NCBI RefSeq assembly: GCF_014212315.1
Contig: NZ_JACKXE010000001.1
Span: 3,472,001-3,536,000, forward strand
Source: Nocardioides luti
GTDB lineage: Bacteria; Actinomycetota; Actinomycetes; Propionibacteriales; Nocardioidaceae
Reading direction: 5' to 3'
DNA: 64,000 nucleotides
Part shown: piece by piece, positions 1 through 8,694 of the stretch
How the letters are laid out: each line of letters begins with the position of its first letter
How positions within the stretch are numbered: position 1 is the stretch's first letter
Position numbers and translations under genes: made by a program
Notes under the pieces: model-generated
What the model saw: the letters and a program-made list of their open reading frames with translations, nothing else
Told to the model about the DNA's origin: nothing
Databases searched by the model: none

Positions 1-16
1 AGGCGGTCTGCCACAT

Positions 17-38
17 GGCTCAGCCCGGCGACTGAGCC
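17..38. terminator. Candidate hairpin terminator downstream of the cyclotransferase-like gene
   Basis: GGCTCAG (17-23) pairs with CTGAGCC (32-38) across an 8-nt loop, and a second palindrome GCGTCTGCAGACGC lies at 45-58. Both sit just beyond the stop codon at 69 of the leftward gene. There is no T tract, as is usual in very GC-rich actinobacteria, so terminator function is inferred from position and symmetry only. Whatever gene lies left of the window could also use it. Confidence 0.4.
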
Positions 39-68
39 CGGCCGGCGTCTGCAGACGCGCCGACTCGG

Positions 69-521
69 CTAGTGGCCGATGGAGCGGCAGGGCCGGCGGC
101 GCAGCGCGGCCACGTAGTCGACGGGGGCGTCGGCGGCCTCCGCGGCGTCGGCGAGGACGCCGAGGTACGACGCCGAGGGCAGCCCGCCCTCGTAGGCGTC
201 CAGCACGTAGGTCCACACGACGATCTCGCCGTTCATGGTCGCGACCCGGACCTTGGTCTTGCGGTAGAGCCCGAGGTCCGCGGCCTCCCAGCCGTCGAGG
301 TTCGACTCGTCCTCGCGGGTGATGTCGTAGACCGCGACGAAGACCTGGTCGATGGGGTCCTCGACGATCGTCGAGAGCGCACCGTCCCAGCCGTGCTCCT
401 CGCCGCCGAAGGTCAGCCGCCAGCCCTGCAGCCAGCCCGTCGTACGGAGCGGGGAGTGCGGGCAGCGCTCGCTCATGCGGGCCGGATCGAGGTTGGTCCC
501 GTAGGCGGCGTAGAGCGTCAC
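69..521 (-). CDS. Gamma-glutamylcyclotransferase-like protein
   Basis: About 150 residues. The N-terminus has the cyclotransferase (GGCT/AIG2-fold) signature Y-A-A-Y-G-T-N-L-D followed by a G-W-x-L-x-F strand, and an acidic segment resembling the catalytic Glu region in the middle. Enzymes of this fold release 5-oxoproline from gamma-glutamyl amino acids; the exact substrate here is unknown. The reading frame is open upstream to 650 but would then run into the divergent lpdA gene, so the GTG at 521, directly before the conserved LYAAYG segment, is preferred. It is divergent from lpdA with about 70 bp between the starts. Family assignment is good, substrate is not established. Confidence 0.75.
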   Translation of the reverse strand: MTLYAAYGTNLDPARMSERCPHSPLRTTGWLQGWRLTFGGEEHGWDGALSTIVEDPIDQVFVAVYDITREDESNLDGWEAADLGLYRKTKVRVATMNGEIVVWTYVLDAYEGGLPSASYLGVLADAAEAADAPVDYVAALRRRPCRSIGH

Positions 522-578
522 GGGCGCCCACGTTAGTGGACGGACCTCCCTGCCTTGGTCGTCGGCACGCACAACTCC

Positions 579-584
579 TAGGCT
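579..584 (+). promoter_or_regulatory. -10 box of leaderless lpdA promoter
   Basis: TAGGCT ends 7 nt before the GTG start of lpdA at 592. This spacing places the transcription start on or next to the start codon, the standard layout of a leaderless actinobacterial mRNA. The GAGGGG between box and start is too close to act as a ribosome binding site. The same layout recurs at many genes in this window. Confidence 0.55.
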
Positions 585-591
585 GAGGGGC

Positions 592-1995
592 GTGACCCAC
601 TTCAACGTTCTCGTCCTTGGTGCCGGCCCCGGTGGATACGTGGCGGCCATCCGCGCCGCACAGCTCGGTCAGTCCGTGGCCGTCATCGAGGAGAAGTACT
701 GGGGCGGTGTCTGCCTCAACGTCGGCTGCATCCCCTCCAAGGCGCTGCTCAAGAACGCCGAGCTCGCCCACGTGCTCACGCACGAGAAGGACAAGTACGG
801 CATCGAGGGCGACGCCACCATGTCGTTCGGCCCGACCCACAAGCGGAGCCGTCAGGTGTCCGCCGGGATCGTCAAGGGCGTCCACTTCCTGATGAAGAAG
901 AACAAGATCCAGGAGATCGACGGCTGGGGCACGATCCAGGCGCCCGCCGACGGCAAGCAGACCGTCGAGGTCCAGGACAAGGACGGCAAGACGACGACGT
1001 ACACCTGCGACAACCTCATCGTCGCGGCCGGCGCGAAGGTCCGGATGCTGCCGGGCATGAAGGCCAGCGAGCACGTCGTCACCTACGAGGAGCAGATCCT
1101 CGACGAGAACCTCCCCGGCTCGGTCATCATCGGCGGCTCCGGCGCGATCGGCGTCGAGTTCGCCTACGTGATGAAGAACTTCGGCGTCGACGTCACCATC
1201 GTCGAGTTCCTCGACCGCATGGTGCCCACCGAGGACGCCGACGTGTCCAAGGAGCTGCTCAAGCACTACAAGAAGCTCGGCGTGAAGGTGCTGCTCTCGA
1301 CCAAGGTCGAGAACGTCGAGGACACCGGCTCCGGTGTCCGCGTCACCGTCAGCAAGGACGGCAAGGAGGAGGTCCTCGAGGCCGACAAGATGCTGGCCGC
1401 CTTCGGCTTCGCCCCGCGCGTCGAGGGCTACGGCCTCGACAACGCCGGTGTCGAGCTGACCGAGCGCGGCGCGATCGCGGTCGACGGCCGTGGCCGCTCC
1501 AACGTCGAGGGCATCTACGCGATCGGCGACGTCACCGGCAAGATGATGCTGGCCCACGCCGCCGAGGCGATGGGCATCGTCGCGGCCGAGACGATCGCCG
1601 GCGCCGAGACGCAGGAGATCAACTTCGACATGATCCCGCGGGCGACGTACTGCCAGCCGCAGATCGGCTCGTTCGGCTACTCCGAGGCCCAGGCCAAGGA
1701 GAAGGGGTACGACGTCAAGACCGCGACCTTCCCGTTCTCCGCCAACGGCAAGGCGCAGGGGCTCGGCGACACCGCCGGCTTCGTCAAGATCGTCGCCGAC
1801 GCGGAGTACAACGAGATCATCGGCGCCCACCTGATCGGCCCCGACGTCACCGAGCTGCTGCCGGCGCTGACCCTGGCCCAGCAGTGGGACCTCACCGCCG
1901 ACGAGGTGGCCCGCAACATCTTCGCCCACCCGACGCTGGGCGAGTCCGTGAAGGAAGCCATCCACGGCATCGCCGGCCACATGATCAACTTCTGA
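592..1995 (+). CDS. lpdA: Dihydrolipoamide dehydrogenase (E3)
   Basis: 467 residues, the normal length for E3. It reoxidises dihydrolipoyl groups of the pyruvate, 2-oxoglutarate and branched-chain complexes or of glycine cleavage, passing electrons through FAD to NAD+ in the cytoplasm. Visible features: N-terminal FAD motif GAGPGG at about 10-15, redox-active disulfide C41-x4-C46 in [13 protein letters not shown], a second Rossmann motif GGSGAIG near 180, the AIGDVTG FAD segment, and the C-terminal dimer-interface motif HPTLGE that supplies the catalytic His-Glu dyad. The GTG start lacks a Shine-Dalgarno and is preceded by a -10 box, so translation is probably leaderless. The stop TGA overlaps the ATG of the next flavoprotein by one base. 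Confidence 0.96.
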   Translation: MTHFNVLVLGAGPGGYVAAIRAAQLGQSVAVIEEKYWGGVCLNVGCIPSKALLKNAELAHVLTHEKDKYGIEGDATMSFGPTHKRSRQVSAGIVKGVHFLMKKNKIQEIDGWGTIQAPADGKQTVEVQDKDGKTTTYTCDNLIVAAGAKVRMLPGMKASEHVVTYEEQILDENLPGSVIIGGSGAIGVEFAYVMKNFGVDVTIVEFLDRMVPTEDADVSKELLKHYKKLGVKVLLSTKVENVEDTGSGVRVTVSKDGKEEVLEADKMLAAFGFAPRVEGYGLDNAGVELTERGAIAVDGRGRSNVEGIYAIGDVTGKMMLAHAAEAMGIVAAETIAGAETQEINFDMIPRATYCQPQIGSFGYSEAQAKEKGYDVKTATFPFSANGKAQGLGDTAGFVKIVADAEYNEIIGAHLIGPDVTELLPALTLAQQWDLTADEVARNIFAHPTLGESVKEAIHGIAGHMINF

Positions 1996-3404
1996 TGTCG
2001 CCGAGCGGGAGGACCGAACGCGTCGTGATCATCGGCGGCGGACCGGGCGGCTACGAGTCCGCCCTGGTCGCCGCGCAGCTCGGGGCGCAGGTCACGGTCG
2101 TCGACACCGACGGGCTGGGCGGCTCGGCCGTCCTGACCGACTGCGTGCCGAGCAAGACGCTGATCGCGACCGCGGAGCTGATGACGGACGTCGCGGGCGC
2201 CGCCGAGCTCGGCGTGAACTTCCAGGACCACGAGGGCGACGCCGCGACCACGATCCGGGTCGACCTGGCCCGGGTCAACGCGCGGGTCAAGCAGCTCGCG
2301 GCAGACCAGTCGGCCGACATCGGCCGCCGGCTCGCGAAGGAGGACGTCACGGTCGTCCGCGGCCGCGGCCGCCTCGACGGACCCGGCCGCGTGGTCGCGA
2401 CGCTGCCGGACCACACCGAGCAGGTGCTCGAGGCCGACGCGATCCTGATCGCCACCGGTGCCGCGCCGCGCACGCTGCCCACCGCCCAGCCGGACGGCGA
2501 GCGGATCCTGACCTGGGAGCAGGTCTACGACCTCACCGAGGTGCCGACGAAGCTGATCGTCGTCGGCTCCGGCGTCACGGGTGCGGAGTTCGCCAGCGCC
2601 TACCTCGCGCTCGGCATCGACGTCACCCTCGTCTCCTCCCGCGACCGGGTGCTGCCCGGCGAGGACGCCGACGCCTCGGCCGTCCTCGAGGAGGTCTCCA
2701 CCCGCCGCGGGATGAAGGTCCTCTCGACGTCGCGGATGGAGTCGGTGACCCGCGAGGGCGACACGGTGACCGTCACGCTGACCGACGGCCGCACCGTCGA
2801 GGGCTCGCACTGCATCCTGGCGCTCGGTTCGGTCCCGAACACCGACGGCCTCGGGCTCGAGGAGGCCGGGGTGAACCTCAAGGACGGCGGCTTCGTCAAC
2901 GTCGACCGGGTCTCGCGCACCTCCGCGCGGGGCGTGTACGCCGCCGGCGACTGCACCGGTGTGCTGATGCTGGCCTCGGTCGCCGCGATGCAGGGCCGGA
3001 TCGCCATGTGGCACTTCCTCGGCGACACCGTGCACCCGCTGGACCTCAAGAAGGTCTCCTCGAACGTCTTCACCGCGCCGGAGATCGCGACGGTCGGCTG
3101 GTCCCAGCAGTCCGTCGACAACGGCGAGATGCAGGCCGAGACCGTGATGCTGCCGCTCTCGGGCAACCCGCGCGCCAAGATGCAGGGCGTCCACGACGGC
3201 TTCGTGAAGCTGTTCTGCCGTCCCGGCACCGGCATCGTGGTCGGCGGGGTCGTCGTCGGTCCGCGCGCCAGCGAGCTGATCCACCCGGTCTCGATCGCGG
3301 TCGCGGAGTCCCTGACCGCCGACCAGCTGGCCCAGGCGTTCACGGTCTACCCGTCGATGAGCGGCTCGGTCGCCGAGGCGGCCCGGAGGCTGCACCGCAT
3401 CTGA
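1995..3404 (+). CDS. NAD(P)H quinone reductase, LpdA (Rv3303c)-like flavoprotein
   Basis: 469 residues from the ATG at 1995, which overlaps the lpdA stop as TGATG; the open frame extends to 1884 but only inside lpdA. The fold is that of pyridine nucleotide-disulfide oxidoreductases (FAD motif GGGPGG near 14-19, NAD Rossmann GSGVTG, AAGDCTG segment). The redox centre is altered: GGSAVLTDCVPSK keeps only Cys50, with Ala45 where lipoamide dehydrogenase has Cys, and the C-terminal HPTxxE dyad is replaced by YPSMSG. M. tuberculosis Rv3303c has the same kind of substitutions and is a quinone reductase without lipoamide activity. Membrane quinone or quinone-like xenobiotic reduction is therefore the likely role. 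Translational coupling to a true E3 is notable. Confidence 0.88.
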   Translation: MSPSGRTERVVIIGGGPGGYESALVAAQLGAQVTVVDTDGLGGSAVLTDCVPSKTLIATAELMTDVAGAAELGVNFQDHEGDAATTIRVDLARVNARVKQLAADQSADIGRRLAKEDVTVVRGRGRLDGPGRVVATLPDHTEQVLEADAILIATGAAPRTLPTAQPDGERILTWEQVYDLTEVPTKLIVVGSGVTGAEFASAYLALGIDVTLVSSRDRVLPGEDADASAVLEEVSTRRGMKVLSTSRMESVTREGDTVTVTLTDGRTVEGSHCILALGSVPNTDGLGLEEAGVNLKDGGFVNVDRVSRTSARGVYAAGDCTGVLMLASVAAMQGRIAMWHFLGDTVHPLDLKKVSSNVFTAPEIATVGWSQQSVDNGEMQAETVMLPLSGNPRAKMQGVHDGFVKLFCRPGTGIVVGGVVVGPRASELIHPVSIAVAESLTADQLAQAFTVYPSMSGSVAEAARRLHRI

Positions 3405-3411
3405 GCCGGCC

Positions 3412-4062
3412 TCAGATCGGGAAGCCGCCCATCCCGCCGCCGGTGGCGGTGTTGATCCCGGCGCGGATGCTGGCCTCGGCGACGGCTGCCTCGGTGAGCC
3501 GGGCGCGACCCCGGACGAGGTGCGCGCTGTAGCGCTCCGACGCGGCCGACTCGTGGGCGTACCACGGGACGTACCGGTCGCCCACCCGCACGAGCCGCAC
3601 CTCGGGCTCCTCGCCGCCCTGCAGGCGGCGCAGGTCGGACCGGCAGACCGGCACGCTCCGCTCGACGCCCTGGGGCGGGGTCCACAGCACGTCGTCGACG
3701 GCCGGCCCGTGCTGCGGGTTGAAGAAGCAGGGCTCCCGGCGCTCCGGGAGCGCGACGCCGTCCCGCCGCGCCAGCACGCAGGCGAGGTGGAAGCGGCCGT
3801 CGTCGAGCACCGGCGTGATCGCGCGGACGGCCGGGGCGTCGGTCGCCGCGGCCAGGGACCGCTTGGCGTCGTCGTACAGGTCGAGCGCCTTCTGGTAGTC
3901 CCAGCGCATGTCCGGGTCGAGCTCCGTCGTCAGGGTGTCGACGTGCAGCTCGGCGAGCTGTTCGCCGAAGACCGTGACGTCGTCGTCGACCAGGTGCCGT
4001 GCCTGGCGCAGCTCCTCGAGCGCGGCCAGCCGTCGCTCCTTGCGTCCCCCGAAGAACCACAT
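3412..4062 (-). CDS. Conserved actinobacterial hypothetical protein
   Basis: 216 residues, soluble, no signal peptide. It begins MWFFGGRKERRLAALEELRQ, has a charged alpha-helical first half (about 1-85, including a Trp-Asp-Tyr-Gln segment) and a second half with the motif CFFNPQHGP near 115. Similar motifs occur in uncharacterised actinobacterial proteins; I do not know a function. The C-terminus is Gly-rich (TGGGMGGFPI). It converges with the preceding quinone reductase with only 7 bp between stop codons, and its start is about 90 bp from the divergent SpoIID-like gene. Confidence 0.7.
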   Translation of the reverse strand: MWFFGGRKERRLAALEELRQARHLVDDDVTVFGEQLAELHVDTLTTELDPDMRWDYQKALDLYDDAKRSLAAATDAPAVRAITPVLDDGRFHLACVLARRDGVALPERREPCFFNPQHGPAVDDVLWTPPQGVERSVPVCRSDLRRLQGGEEPEVRLVRVGDRYVPWYAHESAASERYSAHLVRGRARLTEAAVAEASIRAGINTATGGGMGGFPI

Positions 4063-4150
4063 GGGGGCACGGTACGCCGTCCCGGCTTGCGTCGGGGGCT
4101 GCCGCGTGTTCGGATCGTGGCTCGTCGCCGCACGTCTCGGGGGAGATCAC

Positions 4151-5350
4151 ATGCCGTACGCCGTCCGCCTCAGCACCGCGCTCGGAAGCCTGGTGCTCGC
4201 CGCCGCCGGTGCGCTGACCACCGTCGGCGCCGCCACGGCCGACGACCCGTACGCCGTCCCGGACTCGGCCGTGATCACCATCGAGGGCGACGGCAGCGGC
4301 CACGGCAAGGGCATGTCGCAGTACGGCGCCTACGGGGCCGCCCGGTCCCCGTACCTCCTGAGCAGCCAGCAGATCCTGGACTTCTACTACCCCGGCACCC
4401 GCACGGGGAGCACCGGCGGCAAGGTCGCGGTGCTGATCAGTGCGGACGACGACGGATCCCTCGTCGTCGCCGACCGCGGCGGGCTGACCGCCCGCAGCCT
4501 GGCCAACGGCAGGACGGTCAAGCTGCGCGAGCCGAAGGCGAAGCGCTGGCGGATCACGCCGGCCGGCACGCGCAGCGAGATCGCCTACAAGACCCGACGC
4601 TGGCACACCCTGACGGTGCTGCGGGGCGACGCCGAGATCGCGGCCGGCGGCAGGCCGGTCGCGCTCCGGACGCCCGACGGGACGGTGTCCTACCGCGGCG
4701 CGCTGCGCTCGACGCACCACGCCGGCGACCGGGTCACCGTGAACGTGCTGCCGATGGAGAAGTACGTCGCCGGCGTCGTGCCCAGCGAGGTCGCCGCCCT
4801 GCGCTGGCCGCAGCAGGCGCTCCGGGCGCAGGCCGTCGCGTCGCGCACCTATGCGGCCTACGAGCGCGCTCACGGCGGCAACGCAGCGTACGACCTCTGC
4901 GACACCGCCGCCTGCCAGGCCTACGGCGGCGCGTCGGCCGAGTTCCCGTCCTCGGACGACGCCGTGCGCGCCACGGCCCGGCGGGTGCTGACCTACCAGG
5001 GCGAGCTGGCCTTCGCGCAGTTCTCCGCGAGCAACGGCGGCTGGACGGCGGCCGGCCAGTTCCCCTACCTGCCCGCGCAGGAGGACCCCTACGAGGGCTC
5101 GTCCAGCGACTACTACGGCTGGACCGAGACCGTCACGTCGGCGGCGATCGAGAAGGCCTACCACCTCGAGAACCTCACCTCCCTCCAGATCGAGACGCGG
5201 GACGGCAACGGACCGCGCGGCGGACGGGTGACGACGGTGCGGCTGCAGACCGAGGCGGGCTTCGACGGGACGGTCACCGGCGACAGCTTCCGCCGCAACC
5301 TCGGCCTGCGCTCCACGCTCCTCGAGATCACCGGCGTCGCGGCTGGCTGA
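4151..5350 (+). CDS. Secreted SpoIID/LytB domain protein (copy 1)
   Basis: 399 residues. The ATG at 4151 follows GGGGGAGATCAC, a good ribosome binding site, and gives a clean Sec signal peptide ending near ATADDP; the frame is open further upstream but without a plausible start. The SpoIID/LytB domain shows GxGHGxGMSQYGAYG at the N-terminus, VVPSEVAALRWPQQALRAQAVASRTYA with the Glu equivalent to the catalytic acid of SpoIID, CDTAACQAYGG, and ASNGGWTAA. SpoIID is a lytic transglycosylase that cleaves denuded peptidoglycan glycan strands during engulfment. In this non-sporulating lineage a cell-wall remodelling role is inferred. A paralogue with the same motifs lies at 8695, beyond the cyclase-ATPase gene. 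Confidence 0.9.
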   Translation: MPYAVRLSTALGSLVLAAAGALTTVGAATADDPYAVPDSAVITIEGDGSGHGKGMSQYGAYGAARSPYLLSSQQILDFYYPGTRTGSTGGKVAVLISADDDGSLVVADRGGLTARSLANGRTVKLREPKAKRWRITPAGTRSEIAYKTRRWHTLTVLRGDAEIAAGGRPVALRTPDGTVSYRGALRSTHHAGDRVTVNVLPMEKYVAGVVPSEVAALRWPQQALRAQAVASRTYAAYERAHGGNAAYDLCDTAACQAYGGASAEFPSSDDAVRATARRVLTYQGELAFAQFSASNGGWTAAGQFPYLPAQEDPYEGSSSDYYGWTETVTSAAIEKAYHLENLTSLQIETRDGNGPRGGRVTTVRLQTEAGFDGTVTGDSFRRNLGLRSTLLEITGVAAG

Positions 5351-5366
5351 GGCCTACTCTTCGACC

Positions 5367-8300
5367 ATGTCGGGAGACGGGGACGCGAGGACCTGCACGA
5401 GCTGCGGCCTCGCCCTCCCCGCGAGCGCGAAGTTCTGCCTCGAGTGCGGCACCCCCGTCGTGGCTGCGGCGCCCGAGCGCGAGGTCCGCAAGACCGTCAC
5501 CCTGCTGTTCACCGACGTCACGGGCTCGACGGTGCTGGGGGAGCAGCTGGACCCGGAGTCCTACCGCGGGGTGATGGGCCGCTACTTCACGGTCTCGCGG
5601 GCCGCGGTCGAGCGGCACGGCGGGACCGTCGAGAAGTTCGTCGGCGACGCGGTGCTGGCGGTGTTCGGCGTTCCGGAGGTCCGCGAGGACGACGCCCTGC
5701 GCGCGGTCCGGGCCGCCCACGAGCTCAACGCGGCGGTCGCCGCGCTGTCCGAGGAGCTGACCACCACGCTGGGCGTCCGGCTCGAGATCCGCACGGGGGT
5801 GAACACCGGCTCGGTCGTGACCGGGGCCGCCCGGGCGGGCGGGTCGTTCGCCACCGGCGACGCGGTCAACACCGCCGCGCGGCTGGAGCAGGCGGCCACC
5901 CCGGGCCAGATCCTGCTCGGGGAGACGACGTACGCGCTCGTCCGTGACGCGGTCGAGGTCGCCGAGGTCGAGCCGGTGGTGGCGAAGGGCAAGGCCGAGC
6001 CGGTGCGTGCCTTCCGGCTGGTGGCCGTCGACGGCGACGCCGCCGGCCGCCAGCGCCGACCGGACGCGCAGCTCATCGGCCGGGTCCGCGAGACGCGAGC
6101 CCTGGACGACGCGCTGGAGCGGACGCTGGAGAGCGGCCGCGGCCACCTGGTGACGGTGATGGGAGCTCCCGGAATCGGCAAGACCCGGCTCGTGGCGGAG
6201 TTCCTCGAGCGCGTCGGTGGCCGGGCCGACGTGCTGCGCGGCCGCTGCGTCGCCTACGGCCAGGGGATCACCTACTGGCCCGTCGTGCAGGTGCTGCGTG
6301 CCGCCGCCGGGCTGGAGGGCGACGAGTCGCCCGAGGTCACCCGGCACGCCCTGGTGCAGGCGATGTCCGACGCCCCGGGCGACGCGCTCGACGACGAGGC
6401 CGTCGACCTCCTGCTGAGCCTGCTCGGCAAGGGCGGCGAGCCAGGTGGCAGCGACCAGACCTTCTGGGCCGTGTCCCGGGTCCTCGAGCACCTCGCCGTA
6501 CGCCGTCCGCTGGTCGTGACCGTCGACGACCTGCACTGGGCCGAGCCCACGCTCCTCGAGCTGCTCGAGCGGGTGCGCGACGAGACCCGCGACCTCCCGC
6601 TGCTGCTGGTCTGCCAGGCCCGGCCCGAGCTGATGGAGCAGCACCCCGAGTGGGGCCAGGGCTCGCTCAACGCGACCACCTTCGGGCTCGAGCCCTTCGA
6701 CGAGGCCCTGACGGCGACGTCGCTGGCGTCCCTGCTCGGGCCGGGGGTCCCCGCCGAGGCCGTGAGCGCGGTGGCGGGCTGGTCGGGCGGGAACCCGCTC
6801 TTCGTCGAGGAGATCGCCACGCACCTCGTCGAGAGCGGCCTGCTCCGCCGAACCGACGACGGCTGGGCCGTCACCGGCGACCTGGCCTCCGCCGGGGTCC
6901 CGCCGACCGTGAGCGCCCTGCTGGCCGCCCGGCTCGACCGGCTGCCGCCCGACGAGCGCGACCTCCTCGAGCGGGCCTCGGTGATCGGGCTGGAGCTCAC
7001 CACCGAGCAGGCGCGGCTGCTGGCCGAGCCCGAGCGGCGTCCGGCGGTGGCGGCCGTCCTGACGTCGCTGGCCCGGCGCGACCTGCTGCGGCGGGTCCGT
7101 GGCACGGTGGGGGAGACCTGGGCCTTCCGGCACGTCATGGTGCGCGACGCGGCGTACGACTCGCTGCCGAAGGCCACCCGCGCCGAGCTGCACCTCACTG
7201 TCGCCGACTACCTCGCCGCGAACACCGGCCAGGCCGGGGCGGAGGGCTCGGCGTTCGTCGCCCACCACCTCGGCCGCGCCACCGAGTACGCCGTGCTGCT
7301 GGCGCCCCACGCGCCCGCGACCCGGGCCCTCGCGGACCGCGCCGGCGCGGCGTTCGCCGAGGCCGCCCAGGACGCCCGGCTGCGGGAGGACCTGTCCGGT
7401 GCCGCGGCCCTGCTGGGCGACGGGCTCGCGCTGCCGACCGGCGCGCGGGTGCGCCGCGACCTCGCGGTCCGGCTGGAGCAGGTCGAGATCTTCCGCTACG
7501 ACAACGACGCCCAGATCGCGGCCTCGGAGATCTTCGCCGCGACGCTCGCCGACGCGGACGAGCCACCCACCGAGCTGGACCTCGTGCACGACGAGCTGTC
7601 CCGGCTCGTGGGGGAGACGACGGCCGGCCGCTCGGTGGACGTCGAGGCCGCCCAGGCCCTGGCCGCGCGTGCGGCCGCCCTCGCCCGACAGGCGGGGGAC
7701 ACCCGCCGCGAGGTGATGGCCCTGGTCGCGCAGCAGCTGGTCGCCGCCATGAGGGCCCGCTTTGCCGACCTGGCGGGCGTCCTGGACGAGATCTGCCGCA
7801 TCGGGGACGACCAGGACCGGCGCGACGCCCAGCACTGGCGCGGGGCCCAGCTGCTCTACGGCCCGGCTCCCCTCGAGCAGATGGTCGCGTGGTCGGTCCG
7901 GGGCGCCGCGGACGCGCGGTCGCCGGGCCAGCACGCCATGTACACCATGTTCACGGCCATCGCCCGCGTGTCCCGTGGTGACGAGGACGGCCCCGAGCTG
8001 GTGCGGTCGGCCGACGCGGAGTCCGAGGCGGTCGCGGGGGACGAGGCCATCTCCCTGATGATGCGGGGCATGGCCTGGGCGCTCGCAGGCCGACCCAGCG
8101 AGGCCGCCGACCGCCTCGAGCGGATGGTGGCGCTGGCCCGGAGCACCGGCGACTACAGCTACGGCAGCACCTACCTGGCCTGGCGCGCGCTGCTCGGCCT
8201 CGAGCTCGGCGAGGACCTGGCCGAGATCGTGCCGATGGCCGACGAGGCGGCGAGCTGGACGGCGCCCGAGGACGTCTGCTCCATGGCGCTCGTGGCGGCG

Positions 8301-8570
8301 CTGAAGGCCGTGATCGCGACCCGCGGCGGGGACCTCGACGCGGCGGACGCGCGGGCCGCCGAGGCGCTCGCGATCGTCGACCGCAGCGACCAGCTCTGGC
8401 AGCGGGCCGACGTCCGCCGCTGGGTGAGCGAGCTGCCGCGCCGACGCGGCGACGTCGAGGAGGAGCGCCGGCTGCTCACCGAGGCGATCGCGCTGTACGA
8501 CGCCAAGCAGGTCGTGACCTGGCGCGCGGACCTCGAGGCCCGCCTCCGCGAGCTCGGCGGCACCCCCTGA
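5367..8570 (+). CDS. Zinc-ribbon / class III cyclase / AAA-ATPase / TPR-like regulator
   Basis: 1,067 residues, a modular signalling protein. Residues 10-27 form a zinc ribbon (C10, C13, C24, C27). Residues about 40-215 are a class III nucleotide cyclase domain with metal ligands D50 and D94 (FVGDAV) and transition-state N168 and R172 (VNTAAR), so catalysis looks possible. Residues about 235-500 are an STAND/AAA_16-type ATPase with Walker A GAPGIGKT at 266-273 and a Walker B-like VTVDDLHW near 380. The C-terminal half is Ala/Leu-rich helices typical of TPR arrays. Proteins of this type are assumed to couple cyclase output to a ligand-sensing ATPase; the signal is unknown. TACTCT at 5355-5360, 6 nt before ATG, suggests a leaderless transcript. 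Confidence 0.85.
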   Translation: MSGDGDARTCTSCGLALPASAKFCLECGTPVVAAAPEREVRKTVTLLFTDVTGSTVLGEQLDPESYRGVMGRYFTVSRAAVERHGGTVEKFVGDAVLAVFGVPEVREDDALRAVRAAHELNAAVAALSEELTTTLGVRLEIRTGVNTGSVVTGAARAGGSFATGDAVNTAARLEQAATPGQILLGETTYALVRDAVEVAEVEPVVAKGKAEPVRAFRLVAVDGDAAGRQRRPDAQLIGRVRETRALDDALERTLESGRGHLVTVMGAPGIGKTRLVAEFLERVGGRADVLRGRCVAYGQGITYWPVVQVLRAAAGLEGDESPEVTRHALVQAMSDAPGDALDDEAVDLLLSLLGKGGEPGGSDQTFWAVSRVLEHLAVRRPLVVTVDDLHWAEPTLLELLERVRDETRDLPLLLVCQARPELMEQHPEWGQGSLNATTFGLEPFDEALTATSLASLLGPGVPAEAVSAVAGWSGGNPLFVEEIATHLVESGLLRRTDDGWAVTGDLASAGVPPTVSALLAARLDRLPPDERDLLERASVIGLELTTEQARLLAEPERRPAVAAVLTSLARRDLLRRVRGTVGETWAFRHVMVRDAAYDSLPKATRAELHLTVADYLAANTGQAGAEGSAFVAHHLGRATEYAVLLAPHAPATRALADRAGAAFAEAAQDARLREDLSGAAALLGDGLALPTGARVRRDLAVRLEQVEIFRYDNDAQIAASEIFAATLADADEPPTELDLVHDELSRLVGETTAGRSVDVEAAQALAARAAALARQAGDTRREVMALVAQQLVAAMRARFADLAGVLDEICRIGDDQDRRDAQHWRGAQLLYGPAPLEQMVAWSVRGAADARSPGQHAMYTMFTAIARVSRGDEDGPELVRSADAESEAVAGDEAISLMMRGMAWALAGRPSEAADRLERMVALARSTGDYSYGSTYLAWRALLGLELGEDLAEIVPMADEAASWTAPEDVCSMALVAALKAVIATRGGDLDAADARAAEALAIVDRSDQLWQRADVRRWVSELPRRRGDVEEERRLLTEAIALYDAKQVVTWRADLEARLRELGGTP

Positions 8571-8590
8571 GAACTACAGATCTGTAGTTC
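8571..8590. promoter_or_regulatory. Perfect 20-bp palindrome, candidate operator
   Basis: GAACTACAGATCTGTAGTTC is fully self-complementary over 20 bp and begins at the base after the stop codon of the cyclase-ATPase gene, 104 bp before the second SpoIID-like gene. It has no loop and no T tract, so it is a poor terminator but a good dimer-binding site. It is conspicuously AT-richer than its surroundings. The core CTACA...TGTAG recalls BlaI/CopY-type operators, though the half-site spacing differs from the classical cop box. No regulator gene is adjacent, so the binding protein is unknown. Confidence 0.5.
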
Positions 8591-8694
8591 GCCGGCAACG
8601 ATTGCGGGGCCGGTGTGACCCGTGGTGCGATGCGGTGTTGCCCCATCGTTCACTGCCGCCCCAGTCGTCACACTCGTCACCCCGGAGACCCGCC

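Noticed and set aside
5328..7934. 868-residue minus-strand frame opposite the cyclase-ATPase gene
   Set aside because: Shadow frame with no recognisable motif; the plus-strand protein has intact catalytic motifs throughout.
8571..8590. Assigning the 20-bp palindrome to a CopY/BlaI cop box
   Set aside because: The classical site has TACA-N2-TGTA; here the spacing is N4 and no such regulator or copper/beta-lactam gene is adjacent. Kept only as an operator candidate.
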